64,000 bases of DNA from Chalara sp. BL73 (Eukaryota > Ascomycota > Leotiomycetes > Helotiales). Shown in pieces: positions 1 to 10,663 of this stretch. The stretch lies in the NCBI GenBank assembly GCA_918026815.1, contig CAKJVC010000092.1, forward strand, positions 744,001-808,000, written 5' to 3'. The notes beneath the pieces were generated by a model, which was not told the DNA's origin, did no database searches, and saw only the letters and a program-made list of their open reading frames with translations. How positions within the stretch are numbered: position 1 is the first letter of the stretch; each line of letters starts with the position of its first letter. Position numbers and translations under genes: made by a program.

Positions 1-823
1 CAGCTACTTACCAAGTGGGTCAGGTACAAGCCGAGGTTGTTACCAAGGTTGCCTTGGCGCTTCCCACCTCTTCTTGCCCATAACAAAAAGTGTTTTTGTT
101 TTTTTATTGTTTTTGCACAAACCTTCACTTTTGCAAGATTTTTATAATGCTGTTAAATGCTTTTACTTTTAGGCTAAATATTCGTTTTCGCTTTGGCACG
201 CTTTTACATGGCTTTTCATCTTATATAATCGATTTGTGGGGGGGGGGGTGTTTGTGTTAGTTAGGGTAGTTTTTCGGCTTCCGGCGTCTATCCGCGTGCG
301 ATAATGCTTTTGTGTTCTGTATGTGACCTATTAAACGCAATTTTGGGCAGTACAATACCTGTATATTGATTGCGTCGAGTCTAATTCTAGCCATTGTACA
401 TATTATTCTATAGCAAATGTAGTGTTGCTTCTAAAAGGTTGAATTTTCTTAGGGCAAATTGGGAAATTACCACGCCCAGGCATTTTCAGCTCAACAAAGT
501 TTAGGTTGGAGCTTCTTTCTTCCTACCCAAATATTCCAGCCTTTTGCGTTCGTGCGTCTCGCCGAAAGTTCTTCGCAAACCCCGAACAGATAAAAGAGCA
601 TATATTGCTACTACTGACACGTTTATAATCGGCGGGACTAAATAAAGCCGTAATGAGTGTATTACAGTGTTTATAATGCCAAAAAGCTATGCAAAATACC
701 CTAATTCCTAAAAGTGATTGCGCCAAGCCTAGTGTGCACAGACTAAAAAAAAATGTTGAAAGGAGCCATGTGCAATGGCCGACAATGAAGGGCATTGAAA
801 AAGAAGCATACCAATAGCGCAAC
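1..823. other. Intergenic, no gene seen
   Basis: No reading frame here looks like a conserved protein. The only local feature is a run of 11 G at 238-248. The sequence is AT-rich on either side of it. Confidence 0.5.
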
Positions 824-1323
824 ATGCCTCCTATGGATGATATTGGGCCAATGATTTGCGAGGCCTCTTTGATCACCGATAACGACCGTGAATTAGGAGC
901 TACTGTTGCCACGACGCCTCAATTCAGGAATCGGAGGTCGATATTCGAGCAAAATCTCGCCCTTACAGTTACCACGACACCTCAATTCGGGAATCAGAGG
1001 TCGACATTACTTGAGCCAAATCTTGCCTGCAGAGACGCGTTCCAAATACAGGCGGCGTGGGGAGTTCCATTGGCTCCGGATATCGTCACCTACGCCTCTG
1101 CAGATGGACATTTGCGACAACTAAAGGTCAGGAGCATTGTTGTGTCCCGTAAATTCAAGCAATTACTGACTCCAACCAGCCACCAGCTAGGCGCAAAACA
1201 GTATATGTATGGGAGTGTTGCCAATGCGGTCTGGGAAATATTAGCATCCAAGTCGACCAGTGTCCAGATTGTCAAAATTCTCGTTGTGCCTACTGTCAAA
1301 CGACGAAGATTCAAGTGCGGTGA
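824..1323 (+). CDS. Small Cys-rich, putative zinc-binding protein
   Basis: Model: exons 824-1126 and 1180-1323, with a 53-bp intron (GT...CAG, branch-like CTGAC at 1166-1170), phase 0, giving about 148 residues. The second exon carries the reason for the call. It encodes WECCQCGLGN, then CPDCQNSRCAYC 8 residues later, i.e. C-x2-C ... C-x2-C-x4-C-x2-C. This is the pattern of many short fungal proteins of unknown role that probably bind zinc. The first exon is low in recognisable content and holds a 21-residue period repeated in frame (TTPQF..R.S). Without splicing, the first exon's frame runs on to 1396 and loses the cysteine pattern. The splice donor (GTCAGG) is weak, so the N-terminal part and the start are uncertain; a different upstream exon is possible. 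Function is not known. Confidence 0.42.
905..1033 (+). repeat. Two-copy direct repeat, 63-bp period
   Basis: A unit starting GTTGCCACGACGCCTCAATT at 905 recurs from 968 as GTTACCACGACACCTCAATT with a few substitutions. Similarity runs for about 45 bp, then weakens. The 63-bp period keeps the reading frame of the overlapping small Cys-rich gene. Confidence 0.75.
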
Positions 1324-2794
1324 AAGTCGACAATTTGGATGGAGTGATTCCGGAAATCGAGAGGATGAGATTGGCACAAGATATACTCCTATGTAAGAAA
1401 ATTGACAACGCGGCATGAAGAGCTCACCAGATGGCCCTTTTAATCACAGACAACCTTCCAGACTGCGTCTCTCTTTCTGCGAACCTATATACCCTCTATA
1501 ATTCGTTGAGCCTTCGAGCTGTTTTGGCTGATGGCGTTGTCCCCCCCTTCTTTGTGTTTTGCGAAGCATGTGTACCATCAAAAGTTGTTTTTTTCCTTGT
1601 TTCATTGAGTTGCACTCTGCATTTTCATTCAGTTTAATTCATATGTTGGGAAAGTCTTGAATTTTGATTCCTGTCATGATATGGTTGACTAGTTGCCAAC
1701 CCAGGTTGTCCTTTGTGATCAGGTTTCTGAGTTATAGAGGTCATATTGTACTGTAGATTATCATGTTTAATTTTAGTGGAGAGACCAGATCAGGCTATAT
1801 TAAGTCCTGATATTAGGCACAGGATTGTTATGCTTCCCTGCAAATTGATGCTATTAATAGTCTATGACTTGAAGTAGAAGGTCTGTCCGTAATGCTAGCT
1901 TCTGCCGTGTGAAATGCGCAGCATATCAATCTTCTGTCGTAGTAGTAGTAAGGCTGAATTTCTATCGCAACAGAAGTCGGGTAGGAAGTCAAAAACCTTG
2001 AGCTGGCGCAACCACGTGCAATTTAGGCTGTAGTAATTTGGTACTAGGACGACACAGAGCTGATAGGGTGCTCACGGCCACAGTGATAATAGATTTCACC
2101 ACAGGGGTGATGCTTCGCCACAGTGCAACTTCGACACATTCATTGAAGTGTTGGCGCCTAACTACCTCAAAAGCATAGTTTGAGCGAAATCATTGCCAGC
2201 AAACTGGTCAGCCTTACCTTCAAATCTACCTCGCCTTTCCCATCCCTGTAGCAATTAAAGCTAATGTACCATCCCGAATTTACCCGCTAATAAAAAGAAG
2301 GTGCAATGAGTGCCCAGCACTTCCAAACCCAACCTCAGGTCGTGTAGTTGACTTGACCGCACACCGAAACATAGTGCAATTGTGGGGTCTCCAGAGTGAG
2401 TATTCCGAGGGCTTGGGAGCACTGCATTGATACCCGAGCGTCTCCTTGAAGCTCTACTACAAGCTGGACTTCTGGCATGTGGACTTCAAAGGGTGGAAGT
2501 TGTAGATAGTGCCAGCAGAATACTGGCGAACAAAAGATTGAGAATGGACCGGACAGTCCGAGGGAGATATCATGAGACCAATTTTATGCTTCTGCCATAA
2601 AACACACAAGTACTACGGCTTAATCGCTGGCATAGAGTCATACACTAGGCATGATATTTGATAAGGAGTCTGTTCTATCCACGCACTATTGGGGAATTCT
2701 ATGCCGGACCTCATAATACAATTATACTGTTCTCAATCAACTTTCACACGCACTCTCTCTCTCGGGCAGCTGCCCCTTCATCCTGTTGATCGGA
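1324..2794. other. Intergenic, no gene seen
   Basis: No coding stretch that I can support. Pyrimidine-rich sequence (CTCTCTCTCTC near 2753) lies just upstream of the next gene, as is common in fungal promoters. Confidence 0.45.
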
Positions 2795-4949
2795 ATGTCT
2801 TCGAAGTCCACTCTCAGGTCCCCGTCTCTTCGACCCAGGAAACAAATCGCTCCCCAAGCTTCTAGTCCAGGTAAATCTAGACTAATTTGTGTCTGATTTT
2901 GGAAGCTGTGATGCTGGCTTGTACCGAACGGTCTACGTCATTACTATCGCTAAAATTGCCAAGTGGCAGTATCACGAGGCTCGGGTCAAATGGGCCGCCG
3001 CAAGAAGAAAAGCGGGGAGAAGAAAAGCCCGAATACCCGTTTTGCCAATAATTGGGAGTTTTCAATCCCCCGGGAGATCATTGATGAACCAAGACTCAAT
3101 CAAACCAGGGAGAACCTAGACGCCGACGGCGATGATTTTGGAACTATTTTTATAAGCCCCTTGGATTTTACTACAGCCCCTGTAGAAGTTGAGGTGTTAG
3201 GGAGGTTCTGTCGGGGCACAAGTTTCGAAGACGTCGAACGAGGCAAGGGTTTGGCAGGATTTCAGAGGTCTTTTTGGCTTGACGAGAGGAATAAACTTCC
3301 GGGCCTAGAAGGGAGTGGAGAAGTAAGGCAACATGAGAACCCATTGACTGCCACCGGCGCACTTCGAGCCTTAGTTCAACCACGCTTTAACCATCAGAAG
3401 TTACCTGATGCGGCAAGAAGATTGATTTATGTTACAGATCTGAGCCCAGCCAGCATTCATGTTCTCGCAGCCACTGTATCATCATTCCATGCTCGCGCCT
3501 TGCTAAATGCTATCCGCAAACATCTTGGATTCCAGCCTTCCATTGCCGTCACAATCCCTTCCACAGGCTGTCTTGCATTCCAGCTGGAACTACATTTACC
3601 ATTCTTCATTTTGACGAAGTCTACACCACCCAACAAAGTTCGTGACAATAAAAAGCCTGACAGAGGCTGGTCAGATCTTTCGTTTTTGAAACTAGATACC
3701 TTTGGCTTCGATACCCATCCCACGGAACCAAATGAAATATGGAGCCTTCAGGAGGCCCAGATCTCTTGTGTTGTTACTGGGACAGACGACTGGCGTTGGA
3801 CTGGATATGGATTTGTTGATGCTGAAGTTGATGGCCTGCTGGCTGAGTCATCGGAAATTGATATGAGTTTCGATCAAATAGCCGCAGGGGAGATGGAAGC
3901 AAGATATCCCATCTGGAAGCCGCGCGACTACTGGGTCAGAGTGTTCGAGATTCGTATCAGGCGAATTAAGGACGAGTATGAAAATGTGATACACAAGCTA
4001 GAATTTGTAGTCACCCAATATGTAAGATATCGAGTCCTTGCCTGATGCAATAAATGCTCATCTGTTCGAATGCTAACCTTTCGGGTAGATGGATGCCCAT
4101 CCATCCACGTTGTCACGGCGAACTGGTACTGCACAGAATCAAACTATAGAGGTGAAAGTAGCCTTCGATTGGGCTCTGCAGATGATGGACCTTCTGAGGA
4201 AAATCCACGATGTTCTTTTACCCACAGTCAAGGCATGGCAGGCATTCAACTCCGATGATGGAGATATTAAATACTTTAGCGAAGACTCTGTTACAACGCC
4301 GGTCATGTCACGTCATCGCTCAATGCAGAACATTAAAGCGACGTTTCGCCAGTTTGACGAATACCAAGAGAAAATTGTTGCGCTCATTAAGAAATGTTCA
4401 GATTATCAAAAAGCCGTGAGTCAACGCAACATTAGCCCCGAGCTTGCCAGTTTTGATAAATTTCACTAACTGAACTGAAATATAGCTGAAATTACGCTTG
4501 ACCCTTGACAAAAAGGAAGCAGCCGACAAGAACCAATTCACCAACCTCTTTACCGTCTCGGTATTTATTTCAAGAGTAAAATTATGTCATTATACTAACC
4601 TGGATCTCAGTTCCTCTATCCAGTCGCGCTTGCGGCTGCCATTTTCAGCATGCAACAGGAAGTCATACCATTCACACAAAGTCCCAGGTCATTTTTGCTC
4701 ACGGTTTTTATACTAATAGTTATGGTGTACGTTACTCAGCTTTTTGGCAACCATGTACTTCCTTCACTGCAAAAGACAATTGTTTGTTGGATTGCGCGAG
4801 GTGACAGCGAGGATAGGAATGGCATGGGTCAAGAGGTGACTTTGACCGATGAGGAGAGGGTCACACCCAAGACTTGGAAGGAGAAACCAAGGTTATTGTC
4901 GTGGACGACCAGTTGGAGGACTTCAAGGACTGGGTCCACAATTACATGA
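2795..4949 (+). CDS. CorA-like membrane protein (fungal, Mg2+ transporter fold)
   Basis: Model: exons 2795-2870, 2970-4021, 4089-4415, 4486-4560, 4611-4949; introns of 99, 67, 70 and 50 bp, all GT-AG with CTAAC/CTAAA branch points and matching phases; 622 residues. An alternative start is the ATG at 2990. The body contains WKPRDYWVRVFEIRIRRIK, followed by a helical stretch and, in the last exon, FLYPVALAAAIFSMQQ and a second hydrophobic segment SFLLTVFILIVMVYV. This is the layout of the large fungal CorA-like family: soluble N-terminal part, long helices, two membrane helices close to the C terminus. The GMN selectivity motif of true CorA channels is absent; the FSMQ motif sits in its place, as is usual in this fungal group, so ion transport is not shown. 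The tail after the second helix is about 68 residues and polar. Plasma or organelle membrane is likely. Start exon less certain than the rest. Confidence 0.8.
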
Positions 4950-5625
4950 GCCTTCGATAGAGAATTATTTGAAGTTGTTTAACCCCTCATCTTGTGACGC
5001 GATTTTGCAGCCTCCGCAGAAAAGTCCTTGGCAGAACGCCATAGTCATTATGGCTGATTATTAAAGCTAAAATTGCCAAAACAATTTGTTTTTCGAAAAG
5101 TACCTAATTAAGCCTAACAGGTAATTTCACCTATGAGCTAATAATATAATTGAAGTTACAACTTTTGTCGTATATCAATTTGTCGTAAAGTAGTCAGGGT
5201 TAGAGCTAGAGTTGTGTTAGGTTTGCCCTTAATAGTCAACCATACCCTTACGGAGGATAATAGCCGCTGGTGTATAAGTAGGCGACAGCTCAAACCTGCA
5301 TGCATGTTACGTGTGCTCATCTGAGCGGTTGATGCACAACTGCTCCTTGCAGTTTTGGCTCGCCTTATTTTTCTTCACTGGAAATAATACAACTCGGATG
5401 AACTGTTCACACCACAATCTTCCCAATCAATATCAATGCCTCGTTTTCCATTTTTCAAGTTATACCTCCATGCAAGAGACCGACATGACGACGTATAACT
5501 GGATTAAGTGTCGTCTGACGCCCAACTTCTGTATTTCAAGCGGAATCAACAACCTCAACTGTAGCATTTCCACATTAAGACCTAAATTTTAGATATCACT
5601 TGCAACAGAAACTCAGCCCCTAATT
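4950..5625. other. Intergenic, no gene seen
   Basis: AT-rich sequence between the CorA-like gene and the ArgRS-like gene, both on the + strand. It must hold the terminator of the first and promoter of the second. No clear signal picked out. Confidence 0.45.
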
Positions 5626-7575
5626 ATGACAACCCTCGACCAGAGTGGTCTTGTGGCTAGACTGGAAGGATTGGGTCTTGGCGCCATCCCTCAATTTGCT
5701 GAAGCTCATGTGTTGAACAAGCCTTTGGACATCGGTCGTTCTTATCTTGCGGATATCCTTCAGAGCCTTATCGAATGCGACCCAATCCTTGCGTACCTGT
5801 CCATTCAATGGCCCAATGATATCTTCACCGCCGATTTAACCGTCCCTCTACCAAAGCTCAGCCGCGGTTCAGACCCCAAATCCCTTGGGATTAACCTCAG
5901 GCAAAAGGTAATACACAACCTCGCCCTCCCTCGTTTCTTTCCATGAAGACCAAGTCTCCTAACAGGAGCCTAGTTTCCCAATACTCCTCTTTTTGTGAAG
6001 CCTGTTCAAGATGGCGTCCATCTTCGATTTATACTCGCTTCGAAAACGCTTCCGCGCTTACTGCTTCCTTACATTATTGATCGAAAGGATTCATATGGCA
6101 AAGATCCTTCAATCGGCCTAAAGGATGCCGCATCCCCTGAGCTTGGGCGTAAGAAGGTAGTAGTTGAGTTCTCCTCTCCAAATATCGCCGGCGAGTTCCA
6201 CGCCAAGCACCTCCGGAGCACCATCATAGGAGCATATGTTGCCAACCAACATGAGTGCATGGGATGGGATGTGGTGAAGCTCAACTACCTGGGAGATTGG
6301 GGAAAGAACATTGGCCTTTTAGGAGCAGGATGGGAGAAATTTGGCTCAGAAGAGAAGTTCAAGGCTGATCCTATCAGACACATGCTCGAAGTGTACAACC
6401 ATACTGATGAGCTATTCCAACCAGAGCTACATGCCAGCAGAACAGCAAGGGACAATGGAGAAGACACTGCTGCGATAGAAACTCAAGGACTCTTTGCGGA
6501 ACGGAATGCCTTCTTCAAAAAGATGGAGGATGGCGATACTGAGGTACTTGCATTATGGAAGCGCTTCAGAGATATGGGCATTGAGCACTACATTAAACTT
6601 TATACGTCTATGAACATTACCTTTGATGAGTATTCTGGGGAGTCTCAGGTCAGTCCAGAGACCATGGATGAGGTTGAAGCTCTCTTGAAGGACAAAGGCA
6701 TCTGTGAAGAGAGTGAGGGAGCATTGATCGTTGATCTTGAAAAGCATGGAGGGAGACCTGGAAGGGTTATCATTCGTGATCGAAACGGAAGCAGAACGTA
6801 CAGTTTAAGGGAGCTGGCAGCGATCTTGGATCGATCCAGACAGTACTCTTTTGACAAGATGATATTTGTTGTCGCCAACGATCATGACATGCACTTCTCT
6901 CGCATCAAGAAGATTCTGGAGCTGTTGGATATGTCTGAGCTGGCGCAAAAGTTGCAGCATGTTCACTTCAACAGAGGGCCCCAAACGCCAGACCATGGCC
7001 ATATCCTTAGCGACACTATTGACCAGTCGGAAAGTGCTATGCATGAGTCTTTGCAGCAGAATCCCGAGAAAGCTGAAATTCTTGGCGACTCGCAACAGTC
7101 TGCTTCTGCTATCGGTATTTCAGCTCTTCTGGCCCAAGGACTTTCCAGCAAGCGGGCCGTAGACCATCCTCTGGAAATGGGCAAGGTGACAGCCTTCGAG
7201 CGTGGCACAGTGCCAGAGTTGCAGTACTGGTATGCTAAGTTATGCTCTATCCTCAAAGAAGCGAGTATAAATTTGGATGTCCTCTCTGATGAAGATTTCG
7301 AAACCATTGAGGAAGAGATGTACACTGAGCTCCTTCGAATCCTCGCCCAGTATCCTGATATCACAAGTGCCACCTATGCGTCATTGGAATCATCAACGGT
7401 GATGCTTTATCTCTTGAACATCACCGACCAACTGTCCGCCTGTCTCAGCACCGAGGAGGGGGAAGAGGTATCAGCACCTACTCCTGCCGAAGCAGCGTTG
7501 TTTGAGGCGACTAGACAGGTATTGGAGAATGGTATGAAGTTGCTGGGAATTGTGCCTGCGACAGGGCCAGTGTAA
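5626..7575 (+). CDS. Arginyl-tRNA synthetase-like protein, altered motifs
   Basis: Exons 5626-5907 and 5974-7575, one 66-bp intron (GTAATA...CTAG, branch CCTAAC), phase 0; 627 residues, normal for a eukaryotic ArgRS. The order is that of ArgRS: N-terminal Add1-like part, class I catalytic core beginning with FSSPNIAGEFHAKHLRSTII, then LNYLGDWGKNIGLL, YSGESQVSPETMDE, FDKMIFVVANDHDMHFSRI, and a DALR anticodon-binding C-terminus ending near RQVLENGMKLLGIVP. Known ArgRS proteins charge tRNA-Arg with arginine. Here two sites differ. The HIGH-type motif, normally H-(A/V/I)-G-H, reads HAKH. The MSTRKGT loop that stands in for KMSKS is missing: after the conserved LQHVHF comes NRGPQTPDHGHILSD. The usual GDTGPYLQYAHAR also reads RGTVPELQYWYAK. 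The frame is open throughout, so this looks like a diverged paralogue rather than a fresh pseudogene. Whether it still charges tRNA is unknown; the housekeeping ArgRS is probably elsewhere. Confidence 0.88.
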
Positions 7576-8016
7576 TTGTTGGAGCAATAATGGTTGTGGA
7601 CATGCATATCAAGATTGTGAAACTACAAGCTAAATTGGGCGTGGTTGCTAGCATTTGAACAGCAAGTATTGTCATTAATACCAGCATTTTAAATACTACT
7701 AGAAGTACCAATATTGTCACAAGCTCAATTGAGACCCTTTCCCCGTAGTTTAAGCTATACTCATGATGTGGAGTCAAAACCTTGTTGGCAAGACCTGAGC
7801 GATATGTTGCTCCTTAAGTAACCTAGCAAGATAGCTTTTATTCTATACAAGCGCTCCCAGCTTAGCCTGAAAACAATGATCCCTCTGCAATGTTTGCCAT
7901 ATCTTGGAGAAAAGCTGGCAGCGGAAGATAAATGATGGATTGGGGTTTAAATACATGACTAGACGACAAACAGCTTAGGCATAGTATTAATATGCCGATC
8001 CCATCTTTTATTAAGT
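7576..8016. other. Intergenic, 3' flank of ArgRS-like gene
   Basis: No gene. Sequence becomes AT-rich towards the transposon inserted at 8026. Confidence 0.5.
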
Positions 8017-8025
8017 TATAAAGAT
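8017..8025 (+). repeat. Target-site duplication, left copy
   Basis: TATAAAGAT, identical to the copy at 10454-10462, directly next to the left inverted repeat of the MULE. Confidence 0.88.
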
Positions 8026-8107
8026 CGGCAAATATCTCATATACCACAAAAAAGTGATCATATTTCTTATATACCATACTTTTTTTGACGAATATCTCAT
8101 ATACCAC
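8026..8107 (+). repeat. MULE left terminal inverted repeat
   Basis: The outer 21 bp (8026-8046) and the block 8077-8107 both match the right end in inverted form. Between them lie about 30 bp (8047-8076) not present at the right end; these end in another TTATATACCA and look like a local duplication of the repeat itself. Without that insert the inverted repeat is about 52 bp. Confidence 0.8.
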
Positions 8108-8491
8108 TTTTGTGGTATTTGAGATATACGTCAACAAATATATAGTATATCAGATATTCGTTAACACGCACTGTAAAGCTTGTAATACAAGCGCTATAAG
8201 CTTAAAATCAATATTATTCTTTTTAACTTTCTATTCTTTAGTTTGTATTCCATATTCTTTTCTAGACTTCGTAACGTATCGCAAAAGTATTACAATATCG
8301 ACGAAATCCTGATTCGCAAATATTTTACTATTGACTTCTAAAAGCTCGCTGTCGCTATCTAGTTGATCAACTTTCTTTATTTGTATGCCCAATTCTCGAT
8401 CAAAGCGCTTTTGCTTATTTTCATTTTTTTTATCTTTATTCTTTATTTCATTTATTTCACTTTTTTCTTTATTTTTAGATTGTAGCTATTC

Positions 8492-10306
8492 CTAAGCTCG
8501 TTGTCGACGTTCGCTAGCAGCAGGCTGGTTTGTACAACGACGATTATAGCTCCAATTAAAGCAATTGCTACAACGCGTTTGCTTTTTATTTTAAGTGCTT
8601 TTGCGTATTTGTTTAAATCGAGGTCGGCCGATTGATTTTCGTGCTATAAAAAGTTTAATTAAATTATCGCGAAATAGATCTATCGTCGATACTGGTAGTA
8701 ATAAACGTCGATAAGTTTTGCGATATTTCTCAGTTGTAAACCAATTGACAAAATAGTCAATTAAATTAATATAAAGAATTTTCGCAGCTGCAATAGCGTA
8801 AAAACAAAGCGACTGAAACTGATAAAAATTTGTACAGTTGCAACGCTTTTTATCGAGATTAACTACTTATTTACGGCTTGTTTCTGGATCTTCAACTTGC
8901 GCAATACTATTATTCGAAAAATAAACGCAATATCGACGAAAAGCTTTTAATCGAGTTTTAAATTTGGCTATAAATACGTCGGCGAAGCTTTCAGCTTTGC
9001 TTTTTTCTGTACGTTTTTTGAACTACATTTTTAGAGTTAAAAAATAAATACTATTTAGCAATCGAAAAAGAAGTATTTAGCGATATTTGTTCTAAGCTGA
9101 ATTTAAAAATTCAACAATGTTCGAAGTGTTGTAGCTAAATTGAAAGTATTGCGAGTAAGCTTTAGTTTAAAGCTTTTTGTCGATATTAAAAAAGTAATTA
9201 AACGCGTCGATACTCAATTTTTTTATTTTTATCATTTTAGCTTAATACAACTAAAGTGTTTTTGCTTTATATACTCTCTAAAACAAAAGCTTTACTTTAT
9301 TACTAAATCTTTGCTGTAAGTTATTTGCAATATACTGACAGCAATAAAAATAAATAGTTTTAAGAAATAGCTTTGCAACAGCGTTTGCTATTCTTTTTTC
9401 GCGATCAGAAATAAAAGTATACTAGCTTTGTAAAATAACAAGAAAAGCAAGCTTTAAGTAATGTAAAAACTATTTTTACTAATATTAATTTTTAATAAGT
9501 ACTAACTTTCAAGCTAAAAAAACAACTTTCTCGTTAGCGTCGATTCTACAGCAAATCATTAATATTATACAATACCGAAACTTTGTATACGTTTTATTAA
9601 TAGCAAAAAACTAGCGAATATGCTTAAAAGTTTTACGAAAAAAGCTTAAAGCAAAAAAAGCTGCTTAAAATATTTTATCCGCCTGCGTTTAAAATGCAGC
9701 GTAATTGCTTTCGTCGGCTTTTTTAAATCTTTTGATATAGCTAAGAAACAGCGCAAAAGATTTAGTTTTATTACTATAAAGCTTCTTTAAAACAGTTTGT
9801 TTAACGCGGTACGTTTGAAAGTAAAAGATATTGTTGAAAAATTGAAAGCGTTCATTTAACTGAATCTGTTTAAAAGTAATATCAGAATTATTAACAATCG
9901 ACGCTCGATAATAAAATATTATAAACTTCAAACTATTCGTATTTAAAGCTGTAAAGTGATTTGCAAAAAAGCAAGTATAAAGTTTTAAGTGAGTTATTAC
10001 TACGCTTTTTTTTTTAAAATCGACAACTTTAATTCTGAATTTGCAAATATTCGCAGTGCGGCATACAATATTAAAGCGTTGTTTATCGGAATAAGTAGTT
10101 TTCTATAATTCAGAATTATTTGCAACAAAATCTTTTATTGCTTTTTTTGCTAACGTAATATTAAAGAAAGTATTACCGACGTAAAGCGCTATAACTACAA
10201 TAAGGTTACAAAAAAAGAATAATCGATAAAATATGAAAATTTGTTGTGCGTCAGGTGCTTTAGTCTCTTGGCGCAACGTACAAGTCTTCAAAATACTTAC
10301 TAACAA
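8492..10306 (-). pseudogene. MULE transposase remnant
   Basis: Pieces of a transposase can be read on the minus strand. A frame at 10306-10103 and one at 9931-9689 (80 codons, rich in F, Y, I, K) represent the N-terminal half. At about 9610-9512 the frame reads INKTYTKFRYC, then CCRIDANEKVVFLA, which lines up with the conserved start of MULE transposases (D-x-T-Y-K-T-N-K-x-x-x-P-L-L, then G-x-D). At 8572-8492 the frame ends with CSNCFNWSYNRRC before a stop, a C-terminal zinc knuckle in which Tyr sits where His is expected, a change a single C-to-T mutation makes. Stops and frameshifts between the pieces exclude a working product. Confidence 0.7.
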
Positions 10307-10401
10307 AACGATAGTATATGAAATATATTAGTGTTTCTTATATACTATCGTTTTGTTAGTAGGTATCTGAAATACCACTGTTTTGCGCCAAGAGACAAAT
10401 G

Positions 10402-10453
10402 GTGGTATATGAGATATTCGTTAAAAAAAGTATGGTATTTGAGATATTTGCCG
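10402..10453 (-). repeat. MULE right terminal inverted repeat
   Basis: Continuous 52-bp counterpart of the left end: the outer 21 bp match 20 of 21 and the inner 31 bp match 8077-8107 with one difference. Confidence 0.82.
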
Positions 10454-10462
10454 TATAAAGAT
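10454..10462 (+). repeat. Target-site duplication, right copy
   Basis: TATAAAGAT, identical to 8017-8025, directly next to the right inverted repeat of the MULE. Confidence 0.88.
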
Positions 10463-10663
10463 TTAGTCCCCTGAGTATGATTAATGCACATGCTTCCATG
10501 CTCTTTCCCTTATTGCAAATCACAAATAAAAATCACATATGCAACTTAGAAGATTCAGGTATGAATTTTTTCCATGGTAGATAGTCCCATATCAGCATCG
10601 CTAGATCCAGACAATACAGGGGACTCTGCCTGCTCTAAACTCTTTAGTAATCACTCCTGGTAC

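Larger units (their letters stand above)
8026..10453 (-). mobile_element. Mutator-like DNA transposon (MULE), decayed
   Basis: The element is 2428 bp. Its ends are inverted repeats: CGGCAAATATCTCATATACC at 8026 and, on the other strand from 10453, CGGCAAATATCTCAAATACC. It is flanked by a perfect 9-bp direct repeat, TATAAAGAT, at 8017-8025 and 10454-10462. A 9-bp duplication with such ends is the mark of Mutator-like elements (fungal Hop-type). The inside is very AT-rich and its minus-strand transposase frame is broken by many stops, as expected after repeat-induced point mutation. It cannot be active by itself. Subterminal parts hold several further copies of the ATATCTCATATACCA module. Confidence 0.88.

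Noticed and set aside
4611..4949. Canonical CorA Mg2+ channel
   Set aside because: The GMN motif is absent; only the fungal CorA-like fold is supported.
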